A DNA stretch of 60,000 nucleotides from Polytrichum commune (GCA_950295325.1 OX485807.1:33140440-33200439); one strand, 5' to 3'; numbered from the stretch's first letter, positions 45,501 through 57,955 are shown. Numbers and translations: made by a program. Notes: generated from the sequence alone by a model not told the origin.

Positions 45501-48411
45501 CCAGTTAGTGATTGGTGCTTGTTTATGCAGACCCGTTTAGGTTAGTCAGATGCAGGTCGATTTGCTGTATTTGGCGTTGTTTGGTTTTTTTTTAAATAAT
45601 CTGCGTCCTGAGTAGGAGTCGTCTCTTTCAAACTGCAAGCAATTTGAATCGACAGTTCGTTATCAGATTGCTAGGAATTTAATTCGAAATGAATGGTCTA
45701 TTGCTGATCAAGCTTTACTGGTCCGAGAGAGTTTTTATGATTCGGTTGATTTTTACAGTAATCAATGTTTCCCTTTATACGTTTGTTGCAATGGTTACTT
45801 GAACGCAACAACAATTACTTGTTACTCAGATTGGATATCTACAGATAGCTTTAAAAAGTGATTGTGTTTGAGAGTACATTCATTTGAGATTCAAGACAGT
45901 GGGAACTGCTTTGTTGATTCGAGATTATTGTCGACTGTGTTTTCTCTTGTTAATCTGCTCTGAAGTTACAAGATTATGTTTGACGAATTGTACTGTTGTC
46001 ATTATGCGTTCGATTAGTTCAGAGGGCTAATACTGTAATTCTTGTTAATCGTCTTAGCCATTCGCTGTTATCTTCGAAGAGTGGGTTCTGTTCTGCAACT
46101 ATGGCACAAGTGGGTTTATGTGTCAATGTCTATGTTTGCTGCCAGATAGTTTATGCGGGAATTGGTTGCTAAGGATGCTTATGTGTCAATGTATGTGCCC
46201 ATGGTGATTAATTCATTGTTACGTGAACCCTGTATGATCAGGTATGCCAATACGCCACCAACGATGAGCAGATGTGCAAAGGAATGAAGGAGGTTAGTTT
46301 GAAGGATGCTCAAAAGTCTCTGCAATCCTGCATCACTTGGACCAAGAAGTCAGGAAAGGGACGTCAAGAGTGGGACAGAGCCTGCATCGACGCGGGGCTA
46401 CCGACAAGAAAATTGAAGACACCTGTGAAGACACGCTTTGCCTCTAAGGTGGTGCTGTTCCAGGAGACCCAGGAGTATGCTGATGCTATTAGCATTTGTT
46501 ATAGAAGACAGTCCTTGAAGCTGCAAGCTCGCGTTCCAAGTGGAATGACATGGGCAACTGCGAGAACCGTAACTCAGACCCTAAACCCAGTTGTGCAACA
46601 ATGCGTGCTAAATCAAACCCGCGGATACTGGTTGCTTTCAGATGCCCTGGCTGCTGCGTTCCGGATGTCCATTGAGTTACAGGGGGTGTATGATCAGAGT
46701 GCCAGTGTGTTTCCCCCTCTGCAGGTGGGAGATTTCGAGTCAGAAATTGAGATTCTGAAGGCAAGGATGGCGAAGACTGCTGTGGATGTTATGAAGCCGT
46801 TTCTGAGATTCTCAATTCATTTTGTAGCAGATCAAGCTCAAAACATGCTATCTTTGATGTTGGACCCTCGCTTCAAGGGGCTGGAGCTGGTGATTCAGTA
46901 TGTGGGAGTAGCTGCTGCGAAACAAGTGGTGGAGGACTACGACAGAAAAATCCTCATCCCTTACCTCGTGAAGGTGCACAAGTATCTAAACCCTGGTGAT
47001 TCCCCGGCCATGCAGTGTGACCCTGCTCCATCGTCAATTCTGTTTGGTGCTCCTGCGTCTGCTGAAGAAGCCTGTGAAGGTATCCTGACTGCAGAGCTTT
47101 CTTTGTTCCGTCGCCTGACTATTGTGCATCCTGAGGCAGAGGAGCCCCTAACTTGGTGGAAGCTGAATGCTTCCCGTTTCCCATCTGTAGCCTTTCTTGC
47201 ACGTCAAATCTTGGCCATTCCAGGATCTCAGATTGAAACGGAGCGCATTTTCTCAATCGCTGGTGTGCTCACTAGTTTGCGTCGTTGTCGCCTTGGTCTG
47301 AATAACCTGGACAGTTTGATAATGATCAACAAGAATTGGCCTGAGGATTCTCGGCATGAATGTGAGATCACCTTGGTAGTCAAAGATGTGAAAGAGTATT
47401 TTGCGAAGGAGATGGAACAGGTTGATGATTTTGAAGCTGAGATTGAGGAGGCTGGTTACTTCGAAGAGGAGCCTGAAGATGAGGAGTAGCATGTGCTGTA
47501 TGACTGTTAGAGGTATGTGGGATTTCTTTGGTGATTTTTTATTATTCCTTGCTGCTTCTGTTGGTTCGAGCTGCTTGCTGTCATGTAGTGGCAATGAAGA
47601 TGTATGATGCTCTTGTTACCTGAAGGCAAGGATAGCATGTGACTCAATTTCTCACCATTGGGCTGCTGATTCAAAATAACAGGATCGTTTGAATTTGTGC
47701 CTGCAGTTCACGGTTTTGGAATGTCATAGCGGACCTTGGATATGCTGCGAGGAGTAACATCAACGCACATGAATTGCATGATTCCTGTGTTAGTCGTGTT
47801 ACAGTAGCTGAAGATTGTCATTAATCAGTGTAATTGCAAGTCATTTGGTAATGTGCATCGCTGGTTTTTAGTGAATGTGCATAGCTGTTTCGAGTCTGTG
47901 TATAGTTTTGTGTCAATGTGCATAGCTGTTTCGAGTCTGATCATGGTTTCGAGTCACGATTCTGAATTCTTATTTAGCGCATGTTAGTGCTCACGATTCT
48001 GAATTCGTAAAGAGCAGCTGTGTCATTTTCAAAACCCTGTTGCTTTGTTAGTTTCGTAAGATAAGCAGCATTGTAACTGACTTTAACCAGTGCCTGTGCA
48101 CTTTGTGTCTGTGTTGCAAAAAAAAGAACCCTAGCATGTGTGAATGTGTTGCAAAAAAACCCCAGCACAGTGTGAATGTGTTTCAAAAAAAAAACCTACC
48201 CGAGTTGATAATGGACTGTTATCAAATGTGTTGATATTCATATTCATATACTGTTTGGAATTTGCAGCATTTGACGTTATTCATATCAGTACTATATTTG
48301 TGAAAGTTGGAAATCTACAATACCATGTACCCTACCCATCTATGTTTCTAGCGAATCTTCAATATCCTAAACCGGCTGGTATGACTAATTTTTGATAACA
48401 GTCCAACACTG
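42598..48411 (+). mobile_element. Complete hAT-superfamily DNA transposon, 5814 bp
   Basis: Both ends carry the same 17-bp inverted repeat, CAGTGTTGGACTGTTAT, without mismatch. The element is bracketed by the 8-bp duplication GTGTAAAC at 42590-42597 and 48412-48419, which fits the hAT preference nTnnnnAn. It contains one three-exon transposase gene in the plus direction and long flanking and intronic sequence. Perfect ends, a perfect duplication and an open transposase frame point to a recent insertion that may still be active. Confidence 0.95.
43084..47489 (+). CDS. hAT transposase with BED-type zinc finger (3 exons, 783 residues)
   Basis: Exons 43084-43511, 44551-45226 and 46242-47489 join in frame (introns about 1.04 and 1.02 kb, GT-AG). 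N-terminal region: a BED-like finger, aromatic positions in AVWAFYRL, then Cys-x2-Cys (CWVC) and His-x4-His (THVENEH) before residue 143. A basic KTKKRK segment follows, likely a nuclear signal. The RNase H-like core shows TFDLW with Asp265 and VKDEGANL with Asp330. The C-terminal dimerisation domain (about 668-723) holds PLTWWK, the ETERIFS block (counterpart of the family's SERxFS, Glu702) and a tail very rich in acidic residues. Cut-and-paste transposase acting on the 17-bp ends of its own element. No stop or frameshift is seen. The first ATG of the frame is 43084. Confidence 0.92.
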
Positions 48412-48419
48412 GTGTAAAC

Positions 48420-49003
48420 CGCCCCTTAGACCTCGGGAGTGAGTCGTGATACCTAATCAAAGGCTTTCAGATTTCGACATATCATAACTTCACTAAATAT
48501 GATTTAGTGTCACTTACTAATTGGCTTTTTTGATACTATATATAAATCATTAACATCTTTACTTGGTAAAAAATTACGTTGATGCAAAAAAATATAAGAA
48601 TGTGTAACTCCAAATAGTGAGTGACACAAAATACGATATTTAGTGCAGTTTTCGTGTAGAGAGAAAGTCTTGCAAACAAGGAAGTACACATTACATCATA
48701 CAATCTTGGATAGGGAGAATTCATCATGGTGCTAACCAAACCCAATTGACTTGGGACTTGATTGCCGAGCTCCTCGTTTGCAAGCAAGGCCAAAGCTCAA
48801 ACTCTTGTCCTCCCTCTTCAACTTTCAATGACAATAAACTTATCCTATACTTGCTACAATCTAGTAATGTCCATATTATCATTTCATTTTAGATGATCAT
48901 TACTCGGGTCTACCTTCTTTGCTTCACATAATATCATTTACCATCCGGCAATGTCTTACATTAATTTATTCACTCATGTTTGAGTTAATGAATTATTATA
49001 ACA
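48420..49003. other. Intergenic, no gene seen
   Basis: AT-rich sequence after the hAT element, beyond the right end of its target repeat. Confidence 0.5.
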
Positions 49004-49260
49004 TTATTTAGCAAGTGTCCTCCCCCTACACACACGGTCTTGGGTAGTGCCAGTCCATTGCGATGTTGGACATGGCTGGGTGGGTTTCTCTATGAGGGGA
49101 TGGGATTTGCGACTGTAGTTGTTGGTGAATAGGGTGTGGGCAAAGTAGTCAATCAAGGTTGAGTCTTCCACTATTGTTGGGTGGGCTCCAAGTAAGGCAA
49201 CCCCCATTCCAGGGCCTACACCATAAATTCAGCAAGGGACTATGTGCCATGGCGGCCCCG
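49004..49260 (-). repeat. Possible degenerate SINE relative
   Basis: The minus strand has a CCCACCCAACAATAGTGG block resembling CCACCCAACTATGGTGG of the SINE at 33495-33875, with promoter-box-like sequence upstream. No tail or duplication is evident. Confidence 0.3.
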
Positions 49261-49649
49261 CCCCTAACGGCGCCAACACATCCAAGTCATGAAAACAATT
49301 TGCAAGTAGTCATCCGACAATAGGTGTCGGGATTCCTACATGCAAAGGATGGGCCTTAGCTGACATTGTTGTTACTGCTTACTTTTGACACTAATGGCTC
49401 CTTGGCCACGACTTTTGGTCCACAAACCAGGGCCCCTACCAACATTCAAGTTGAGATTGTGTTGGTTGGGATAGGTCCGGGAATATTCTCTACCAAAACA
49501 CCCGGTCCACAACACATGCTAGAAAGGTTGAATAATATTATGATGATTTCATTGACAAAGGAATAAAATAATTACCCTCACGTGCGTAAGCCAAATTCAA
49601 AGTGGCATGCTCATGAAGGAAACAATAAAAAATGAGATTAACTTGTATA

Positions 49650-50359
49650 CTCCTTGGGTAAGATGAAATCATAGAAGTGCAAACTTAATTTCATGATTTT
49701 ACAAACTAATTTAGCAATAGGTTCTAAACAATTTCATCGAAATCATGAACTAAGTTCACTAAATAGACAACCACTTTGACTTGAACTTTCAACCAATTTC
49801 ACTACATGTTGTGAACAATTTCATGATTTGTTATTCATATTCACAACTTCACAATATCAATTTCATGAACCGTATAACTTTATTTCACAAAGAACGGTAC
49901 ATCATGTATAAGATTCTCCTAATCACTCCCCATGACTAGCACTATCAAATTTTGATTGACCTCTCTTATCCAATCTTGGACCATGTCTACAATGATTGCT
50001 TGTACATCATCATTAATGTTCTTGGTAAACACATAACAAAGAGGAACCAATGAACAACAAGGAGGCAAAGAATCCGAAACGAGAAAGTGAGAAGTTGAGA
50101 ATACAAAACCACATAAGCGAAAAGATTTATGAACTTGGTTTGGAAGATTCATGAAATTGCTAGGTAAAGGTCCATTATCATGAAATTGAAAATGTGCTGC
50201 ATGTCAAGTCGGTTTATAAGAATCATGAACCAATTGAGAAAGTCCATGAAATTGGTAGAATACTATACTTTGGTAACATTGGTAGGAAGGTTCATGAACT
50301 AACTTGGAACCTTCATGAAATTAAGTTTGCACTTCAATAAAGTCATCTTACCAAAAGAG
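49650..50359. mobile_element. Large Stowaway/mariner-like inverted-repeat element, 710 bp
   Basis: It starts CTCCTTGGGTAAGATGA and ends TCATCTTACCAAAAGAG, with TA on both sides. Inverted ends extend about 45 bases and share GAAGTGCAAACTTAATTTCA. The interior is full of TTCATGAAATT-like short repeats. No transposase is recognisable. Confidence 0.7.
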
Positions 50360-52514
50360 TAATATTTGGTGAGAGGAGAGCGAATGATGGGTTGCAGTAG
50401 CAACAAGACCATCCACCTATAAGCCGTAAAATATGAGGCTTAAGCAATATGCTCATGCACATAACTCCGAGGTTAGGTATGAAATACACACTACATGAAT
50501 AGAATCACTTGAAATACTCAAAATATTCAAAGGGTTACTGAAAGTGCTCCTCACTTAGATCACTGTAAAAAGCACGGGACATTGCCATTGGTTCTTTGCC
50601 ATCATAAAGTAGATTCTAAATGTTCAAATATAAGACAAATATAGTGAATCTAGCATGGCAACATATGTACAATATCGAGCCTAGCACTCATCATGTTGCG
50701 AGAGCCACTTGATAAGATCTATAGTAGAGACACCTATTCCCGATCAGGACCTCATCGACAATCTATAGGGTACCGGAATTTCGATTAGGTCGGAATCAAT
50801 AGTGCCATGACACATCTTCTAGTTTTGAGTGCTAAAGTGACGAGTGAGCAATTAAAGCGAGCAATTATGGCATAGACTAAACATTGGTAATGTGTTCAGG
50901 CCAACTTTTGGCTTCAAAAATTCATAATAATTTTAATTTAAGGAATAAGATTACAATTTTTTTTTGTAATCCTCCTAATTTCTATCTTCCTACACAAGAA
51001 ATATTTGCACCACCTTATACTTCTATGTATCTAGTGCAAAATCACTAAAGTGATCGGTTATGGACGCCTCTACTCTATATTTGTCATACACGTCTCCAAT
51101 GAGGACACGACACGTCGACGAGGCAACTTGGAACTATTAAATTCATTAACTTCTCTTGGCAACAAACAGAGAATCAGATCTAGACGACAACAACTTTGGG
51201 TTAGAGATTGTGTTGTGCACTAAGGGTTAGTTTCCATGTATGCTACTCACCCAACAACTTGTAGTGGAAATGTAGAATTTGGTGGAATCTGCACTTCACC
51301 TAGAATCTGGTGGGTGAGCAGCCTACATGGAGCAGCCTACATTTAAATAGTCTTCATGGAAGTGCAGATTACACCAAATTTAATGTGGAAATCGCCTAAA
51401 TGTGGACTATTTGGTGGGTGAACAGCCTACATTTAGGCGAGAGGTTTGATGAAGCTGATCTTTACTTGAAAACAAGGAGAAGTGTTGTCTTAAATGTTGC
51501 AGGTCAACTCTTAAGGCACTCTTCAAACGTTGACTACATGCTTGTGCAATGGTCTCAGTCAGAAAATAGTAGAATTTTCAGCAACAGGATCTGATGATCT
51601 GCAGCTCAATCCTACTGTGGCAGAAGTTCATGAAGAGATGTGATATTGACGAAGGGATTATATCCTATCCTATAAGGTCATGTATGAACAAAAATTTCAA
51701 TTCTAGATGACAGATCTCAATGTTGGATTGTGACTGGTATCAATGTTGATCAATGAAACATTAGCTGAATGTTGAGTTAGCACTGAACAAATAAACTTCC
51801 CTGACTCAACATTAAACGCTTGTCACATTACACTCACTGGAGACTTCTGGAAACAAGTAACAATTCGACTCAGACGTTTGCATTCCACCGAATAGCATAA
51901 GTGAAACAGTGTAGCAGGCAAGATCATACAGACATTACATGCCAAGTCTCTATCGAGAAAATGAGAAGAATTTTGTATAAGTGGGAAGTGTAACTTTGTA
52001 CAAACTAAAGGATCATCCTGCTGATGAAATTAGGCCCCACGCATAATGGGGCGTCACTACTGAGTAGCCATTTTAAAAACTATCTTTGGGACGGGGAATG
52101 TCAATGTCGTGAAGAATGATTCTGTAGACTTTAAGCCCCTGACTGCACAAAAAGGAAACTGTACCTAAGTATTACAAAGTCTGAGATCCGTGCCAAGCTA
52201 ACTTAAATAATCAAGATGATTATCATTGGGGTAAGTAAGCCGGATTGGAAGAAAAACTTGCTGCTGCAGGGTGCTCACCTGTATGATAATCTGATTTTGT
52301 TTTGTCTGTCCGGAGCTGAGTATATCGATGGAACACCCTTTAATGTGGCTGGATAGAGCCTTCGAATTCACCTTCACAAGATAATAGCAGCAAACTTGCC
52401 CTACAAGGAGATGGATGGATTGCAGACATAAACGTTGAAAGGAAAGCACCGAACCGCTTATTCACACAACTATAAGGAATCAACCCGTTGGAGTTTCCAT
52501 GGAAGAAATTAGGG
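50360..52514. other. Intergenic and probable LOG copy 2 3' region
   Basis: The part next to 52514 should hold the 3' UTR of LOG copy 2. Elsewhere only the inverted short-repeat cluster at 51230-51435 was noted. Confidence 0.4.
51230..51435. repeat. Inverted short-repeat cluster
   Basis: TGGTGGGTGA(G/A)CAGCCTACAT occurs at 51309 and 51410, and its inverse (ATGTATGCTACTCACCCAAC) at 51237. AATTTGGTGGAATCTGCACTT at 51278 is also inverted near 51365. It is probably a decayed MITE. Confidence 0.45.
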
Positions 52515-54318
52515 TTATTGGACTCGGCTGGGGATGGATGGAATGTATTGGTTGTCTTGCGCGTCCCAGCACGGCTTCGGCATGGATCGATCCAATACGG
52601 TCGTGTATGCCTGCAACAAATTCATAGCCAAACAAGAAACGCTTCAGCCTGCAAGAATTTATCCCAAGGGCAGGAAATCCGAAGAGTCTATCCCACTCAT
52701 CTTGATAATTTTCATCGAGACAGTGGCAGCATCGATGGAAGGTTATTACGTAGTCTAGTACATTTAGCTGTAAACGATCGAAACTATAATTTGCAACATG
52801 ACCGTTTAATCACCTCAAGTTTGTCGAGAAGCTCAGCCGGCGTAGGGGCCGATACAACTAAAGTTCGTGCGTTGAATTCGAGGAAACCTTGAGCTTGCAT
52901 GTTGTCGAAGAGTGTGAGAAGCGAGTCATAGTATCCGTCCACGTTCAGTAGTCCAATCTGCCACCAGAAAGTACGAATGTCAGCAACTATGCAAGGATTC
53001 ACAGTTTCCCAATGGTACTCTCAAATAGTACTCCAGTAGTTCTGCCTACCGACCGAAAACACACCAAAGAAGAATCTGTTGACGACTTACGGGTTTGTCA
53101 TGAATTCGGAGCTGGGACCAAGCGATGACCTCCAATAGCTCCTCCAGAGTGCCATAGCCACCTGCACGGACGAGTTTAAACTCGTAAGTATCAATCAACT
53201 CTCCTGAGACCGACAGATTGATAAGATTGTCGGTTGCATTGCAGTAACTTAGCGTTTATCAATTGCAGTATTTGAGAATGACTATGCAGACGGCTGTAAT
53301 TCCTAGGCTAACTACACAACCTACACAGGTACAGGCTGGGAGACAATGCCAAGGTGAGATTTGCCAAACTTTGACTTTTGCCATAGCCACCTGCACAGAC
53401 GAGATAGAACTCCTCTGTGTTGAATACTCCTGAGACTAATGGATTGGTAAGATTGTCTGTTGCATTGTAGTGAGCTTTCGGCAATTGAGGTGTTTGAGAA
53501 TGACTATACAGACTGCTGTAATTGTTAGGCTAAATTTACAGCCTACACAGGCCTGGGGTGGGAAACAATGCCAAGGTAAATTTGCCATTATACCTGGGAG
53601 GGCGATGAAGGCATCCGAGCGGCTGGCCATCTCCGCCTTGCGCTGATGCATGTCGGTGACGATTACCGGTGTGCCAACTGTGTGGCCAGCGAGGTGTGGG
53701 CCAATTAGCGCCTTGGGGATGACGCCCACCACATCGCCTCCGGAATTGTGCACCATCTGTGCAACCTGTCCCATAAGGCCAATATTTCCTCCTCCGTATA
53801 CTAGGTTGATGTTGCGCTCTACCTGCAGGGCAGACCACCGCATATTCATTTTAATTGCCTCCGTTCACGCTTGTGCATCCGAACATCAGCACACAATTAA
53901 CTAGTTCTCCGTCCACACCTGGCTGTCGAAAATGATTCATCGAAATCATTCATAGACGTGTATATGTCATCCTGAAATCACCAGTACTTCTGACTACCAA
54001 GGTTATGGCGGAATATTTGAGGTTCGGGCTCAATTGAATGTTTGATCACGCAAATGCTGACGACCATCGTTACAACAGCCACTGTCAGTTGACAAAAAAA
54101 TTGAAGGACTGATAACTTGAAATCATGAAGAATCGTACCAATTCTCGACCGAGGTTCAGAGCCACGTTAGAATAGACTGTGCCATTGCCACTGCTGCTTC
54201 CACAGAACACACACACCCTCTTGAACCGTTTGGACGCCTTGGGGTTCGTGGCGAAGAAGGTGGGAGTCGATTTCAATTGAGCGGATTCCTCCACTTGTTG
54301 TTGTTGTAACTTCCCCAT
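52515..54318 (-). CDS. LOG: LONELY GUY-type cytokinin phosphoribohydrolase, copy 2 (5 exons)
   Basis: Paralogue of the LOG gene at 14.4 kb, on the opposite strand. Exons in gene order: 54318-54139, 53822-53594, 53161-53091, 52957-52814, 52610-52515 (717 coding bases plus stop, 239 residues). Seen: VFCGSSSG near residue 37, [12 protein letters not shown] near 68, [25 protein letters not shown] at 136-147, [10 protein letters not shown], and a terminal exon starting AYTTVL with a PCWD segment. Its second exon is 229 bases, exactly the sum of exons 2 to 4 of copy 1, so two introns are absent here; the 71- and 144-base exons match exactly. The start at 54318 is the first in-frame ATG. The frame stays open upstream to a possible splice acceptor near 54443, so an extra 5' exon is possible. 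Same reaction and pathway as copy 1. Confidence 0.92.
53162..53593 (-). repeat. Tandem duplication inside LOG copy 2 intron, with duplicated splice acceptor
   Basis: The intron between the 229- and 71-base exons contains two related blocks with a period of about 229 bases. The real acceptor and first exon bases (gtgcag then gtggctatggc, reading the minus strand at 53164-53151) recur at about 53393-53380. The second copy is therefore an acceptor followed by 11 bases of exon, then unrelated sequence. Confidence 0.75.
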
Positions 54319-55249
54319 ATTGGTTCTTGAGCTTCCCTGTCCTGCTTCCACCTTCGACTGATTGGTTGCCAGGTTCGCTCGAGATTTAATCGCAGTGCGT
54401 ACTGCCGTTTGAAGGTAACCCTTCACAGCTTCTTGGATTTTCCTATGAAATTCAAGTTGAAACCAACCAACTAACTAACCCACCCGGACCCCCAAACTCA
54501 AACTTGACAAACTCCTTCGATTTGCACAGAATCCACGTTCTAATTGCAACCCAGAAGTAGTCCCAGAGTAGCTTGAGATCATCAAAACTGTACGATGACA
54601 CCAGCTCTGCAAACAAAAAACTTCGAATTCTCGCTCGACCTTACTCCGCTAAGCAGACGCTGGAAGGTATAAATTCTTCAGAACCGGCGGGCCGAGTCAC
54701 TTTGAATTTCTCAAACCACCTAACCCCCTCTCAAATTTGCAAAGAACCTACTTTCAGTCTTGAGATCATCAACACCCGATTACAACAACTGTAATCGACG
54801 ACTTTGAATTTCAGTTAAACCGCCCCAGAGGTGACCACTCATTAACCCTGTCTGCCTTCCTCCCCGACAGGAATCTTTACAAAATGTGAATTTATACTAG
54901 CTGTGAAAACCGTCAAACAGAGATTGCACACCAACTCATGCCTCTCAAGATTCTACCAAGGCACCAGAACTTTTATACGATTGTACAGGTAGCCTTCTAA
55001 TCCCAAAAGGAACTCGGCAGCACACACTACGAGAGTGGGCCGATGAACTCCAAATATCTCCAAACACGAATGAGAGCTTCGAGGATCTAGATACGACAAA
55101 GCTCGCTCTGAATCTATGTCACACAAAACTAAGAAGTTAGACCTGCGAGATTTGCTTGCAAGCCTCGGTGTTGTAAACCGATTATATAGCTCGATGATCC
55201 CTTGGACTTTCTTTCTATCTTTTGAATGTGAATGATGTCGATGTCGATG
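54319..55249 (-). promoter_or_regulatory. Upstream region of LOG copy 2
   Basis: It contains the open extension of exon 1 to about 54443 with an acceptor-like TTTCATAG, so a leader intron is possible. A short ATG frame (MISSYSGTTSG) lies at about 54584-54550 on the minus strand and could belong to an upstream exon. No TATA box was assigned. Confidence 0.35.
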
Positions 55250-55333
55250 TTGGTCATGATGATGGTGGTGATGATGATGATGATGATGATGATGATGAGT
55301 CCAATTGCTGCTCCTGCTGCTGCTGCTGCTGCA
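55250..55333. repeat. (GAT)n and (GCT)n trinucleotide repeats
   Basis: A GAT array (about 55250-55296) is followed by a GCT array (about 55308-55333). Both lie roughly 0.9 kb upstream of the LOG copy 2 start and could be in its promoter or leader. Confidence 0.9.
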
Positions 55334-57952
55334 ACATGATGATAATCTCTTCCTTTCACTGTAGTGCTAATTCCAGATTCGGTCGCCCCACATGATCCTC
55401 CAGCTCCTTGAGTCTCGACTCGCTTGCACCTCTAAAAGTTCACAACGCCCCCGTTTGAATTTTGGAAATCATATTTCTCAATCTCCCGTGTATCTCGATG
55501 GTCCATGCGGACGGCATCACGGGTGCCATGAATAAACTGCCCGCAGTTGGCATGGAGGTCTTAAGATGATTTCATTCGCCAAAACAAAATCATGTGACGT
55601 GTCTTTTGGATTGTATTTATCGGACTCAGCCTGCCACACTGAACTTGATTACGTCATTTGTTAATCCTTTTTCCCCAAGGCTCAATGCTATTGCAGGGCC
55701 AGGGCTAGAGGTCCACCTGTTTGAGCCACTGTTGCCCAAAGTGAAAATGCAGTCCATTATACTACAACATGTAGACATGTTTTTTAAGAGGATTTGATCC
55801 CAGATTTAGCATCGGAGGTCATGAATTACTCTAGCCAGTCATACTTTAGATGAATTAACCACAAACATATGGGGGGTGAGGTTTTTAGTAGAGAGATTCC
55901 CCTTTACTTGGGTGACAGTGATGGGGCCCAACTTAAAGAGGTGGGGTGTCTAGCCCTAGTCAATTGCATGCACTTTGAAGCAAAGTTCCGTGCGAATTCA
56001 ATTCGGTTACTTATCTTCGTTGAAGACCTATACATGAGTGTTGGGTTGTATAGGTGTAGATCTAAGAACTGCTTTAAATAGACATGCGCCCAAACGAAAT
56101 TGGAGTGCATGCTCGAAATATGCTAATCATTCTAGGCTCAACAGTCCAACATAGTTGGGTTCAAGGGAGGGGTATGCGACCTTCTTATGGCTCATTGTCA
56201 ATGGATTCTGATACTTCATAAGACTAGTTCGAGATCAACTCCGAATCTTTTTGAGATTGGCTCCTTCAAATACATTTGCCACAGACACAAAATATTTCAA
56301 CCTTGCAAGTTTGAGTAGTATAACGTAGGAAAGAGCACAACAAAAGTAGACAAATAATGCCCATATACCATAGAGCACTCTTAGAATTGAACTTTTTGAA
56401 AGTAACACTTTAAAATTTGCCCATGGCGACATTCTTGATTGTATCAATTGTAGTTTGCTTTCATAATATTATTCGGCCTCCTTAGGTTGTGTGGCGAGCG
56501 TAGGCATCTAGCCACGTTGGCTCATCCTCATGCATGTAGTGAGCACATTCCTCGGCCTTTTTTGTTGACTACAATGCCAACCTAAAATCCAAGAATGGTT
56601 TCATTATTGTGACCGGCAACTATGGTTGGAGGTACTAGGTCTTGGTTGCTGCCATGTTGGGCAAGGCCAATGCGCCCATTGCTGGCGCCACTAAGGCCGA
56701 GGCCAAACCTTCTATTGGTTTTGGTGTGGGTCCATACTTAATGATGAGGACCATTGCAAGCTAGAAGCAAAGCCAACAAGGCACGCCATGCAACAAGGCA
56801 AAAGCCAATACGGTGAGGGGGATCATGGGTTGTCGGTTTCCTAGCAACTGCCAATGTGGGCCCTGAGAGAAAAAGAGGTAGGGATATGTAGGGAGGAGGG
56901 GGCTAAACAAAGGCAAGGAGGAAACAATGGCAGCAAGAAGTAGGGAGCGTTTGAGTTTGCAATCACATGGCAACATACAACACTCGTGGTTCCATGCACC
57001 ATGCAAATAGTCACCCTGGCCCTTGGCCATGTGGGTCCAAAGATTTGCATGCTCTAGAATGGTCCCAAAGAGTTGAGTAATGTTATGTCAAGTCTCTCCT
57101 TACAAACAAAACTCATGATAATTACATTTCTTTTTTAAAAGGACAATGAACGATGGTCATGATTAAAATTACAACATGCTTGAGTTGTATGGTAAGATCC
57201 TCCAATGTAATTGCGTATGCATACTTCATGATTATGATTGTATTCAGGTATATGTATTCAATATAGATTTTTATCAAATTTATCAATAAGTCATATAGAT
57301 TTATCTTCACAATTTAAATAAATAGGTTTCATCTTAATTTAATACTATGGCATTCAATTGTTCATTGAGGATTTATATATTGCCCATGAAATATGATTGT
57401 ATTGAAAGTGTATCAATCGACATCCGCCCATACAATTGAGCTAACTAGAAAGTCCAAATTTATTTAAATACAATTATGGTGCCCAAGAACACACAATGTT
57501 ATTACATTATTTATATGCTACAACGATTTCAAAGTGGGGGGAGGGAGCATGGGGGCGTGAATAACTTGGGGGTTTTTGTTTGAACGCATCCTCTAGAAAC
57601 CTCCAAGGTCCAAATTCAACGTTGAATATGGAATAAAACAACATAGACAAATGTTGCATTTAGTCAGCCACTAATAGTTGCCCTCTACCCTCCGGAGCTA
57701 CTCTCAATGGAACCAAATGCCTATGTTATGTTAATAAACTTCGTTGCTCATAACATTACTTAGTTGGTGAGCTATGTTTAGTTGTCTTGACGTTAGATTC
57801 AATCCAAAACACTATGATTCCGACATCCAAAGTCTTTATTCTCGAATCTATTATTGGGCCCATGAACACAACTCATCAATTGAGTATTGTTATGCTATGG
57901 TACTAATTGTATTCAATGCAATGATGTGCCCCAACCATGCACAATGAGCTTC
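55334..57952. other. Intergenic, no gene seen
   Basis: Only the unknown fragment at 56570-56760 stands out. The rest is AT-rich. Confidence 0.5.
56570..56760 (+). other. Coding-like fragment of unknown origin
   Basis: The plus strand reads LKSKNGFIIVTGNYGWR, a stop, then VLVAAMLGKANAPIAGATKA and GFGVGPYLMM. Codon use is GC-rich compared with its surroundings. No family was recognised. It may be a gene fragment carried in a repeat. Confidence 0.3.
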
Positions 57953-57955
57953 TAA

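Noticed and set aside
52784-53002. LOG copy 2 ending in VIKRSCCKL
   Set aside because: This is intron read-through. The exon at 52610-52515 matches the C terminus of copy 1.
55129-55359. Protein rich in Ala and Ile runs on the minus strand
   Set aside because: It is the translation of GAT and GCT microsatellites.
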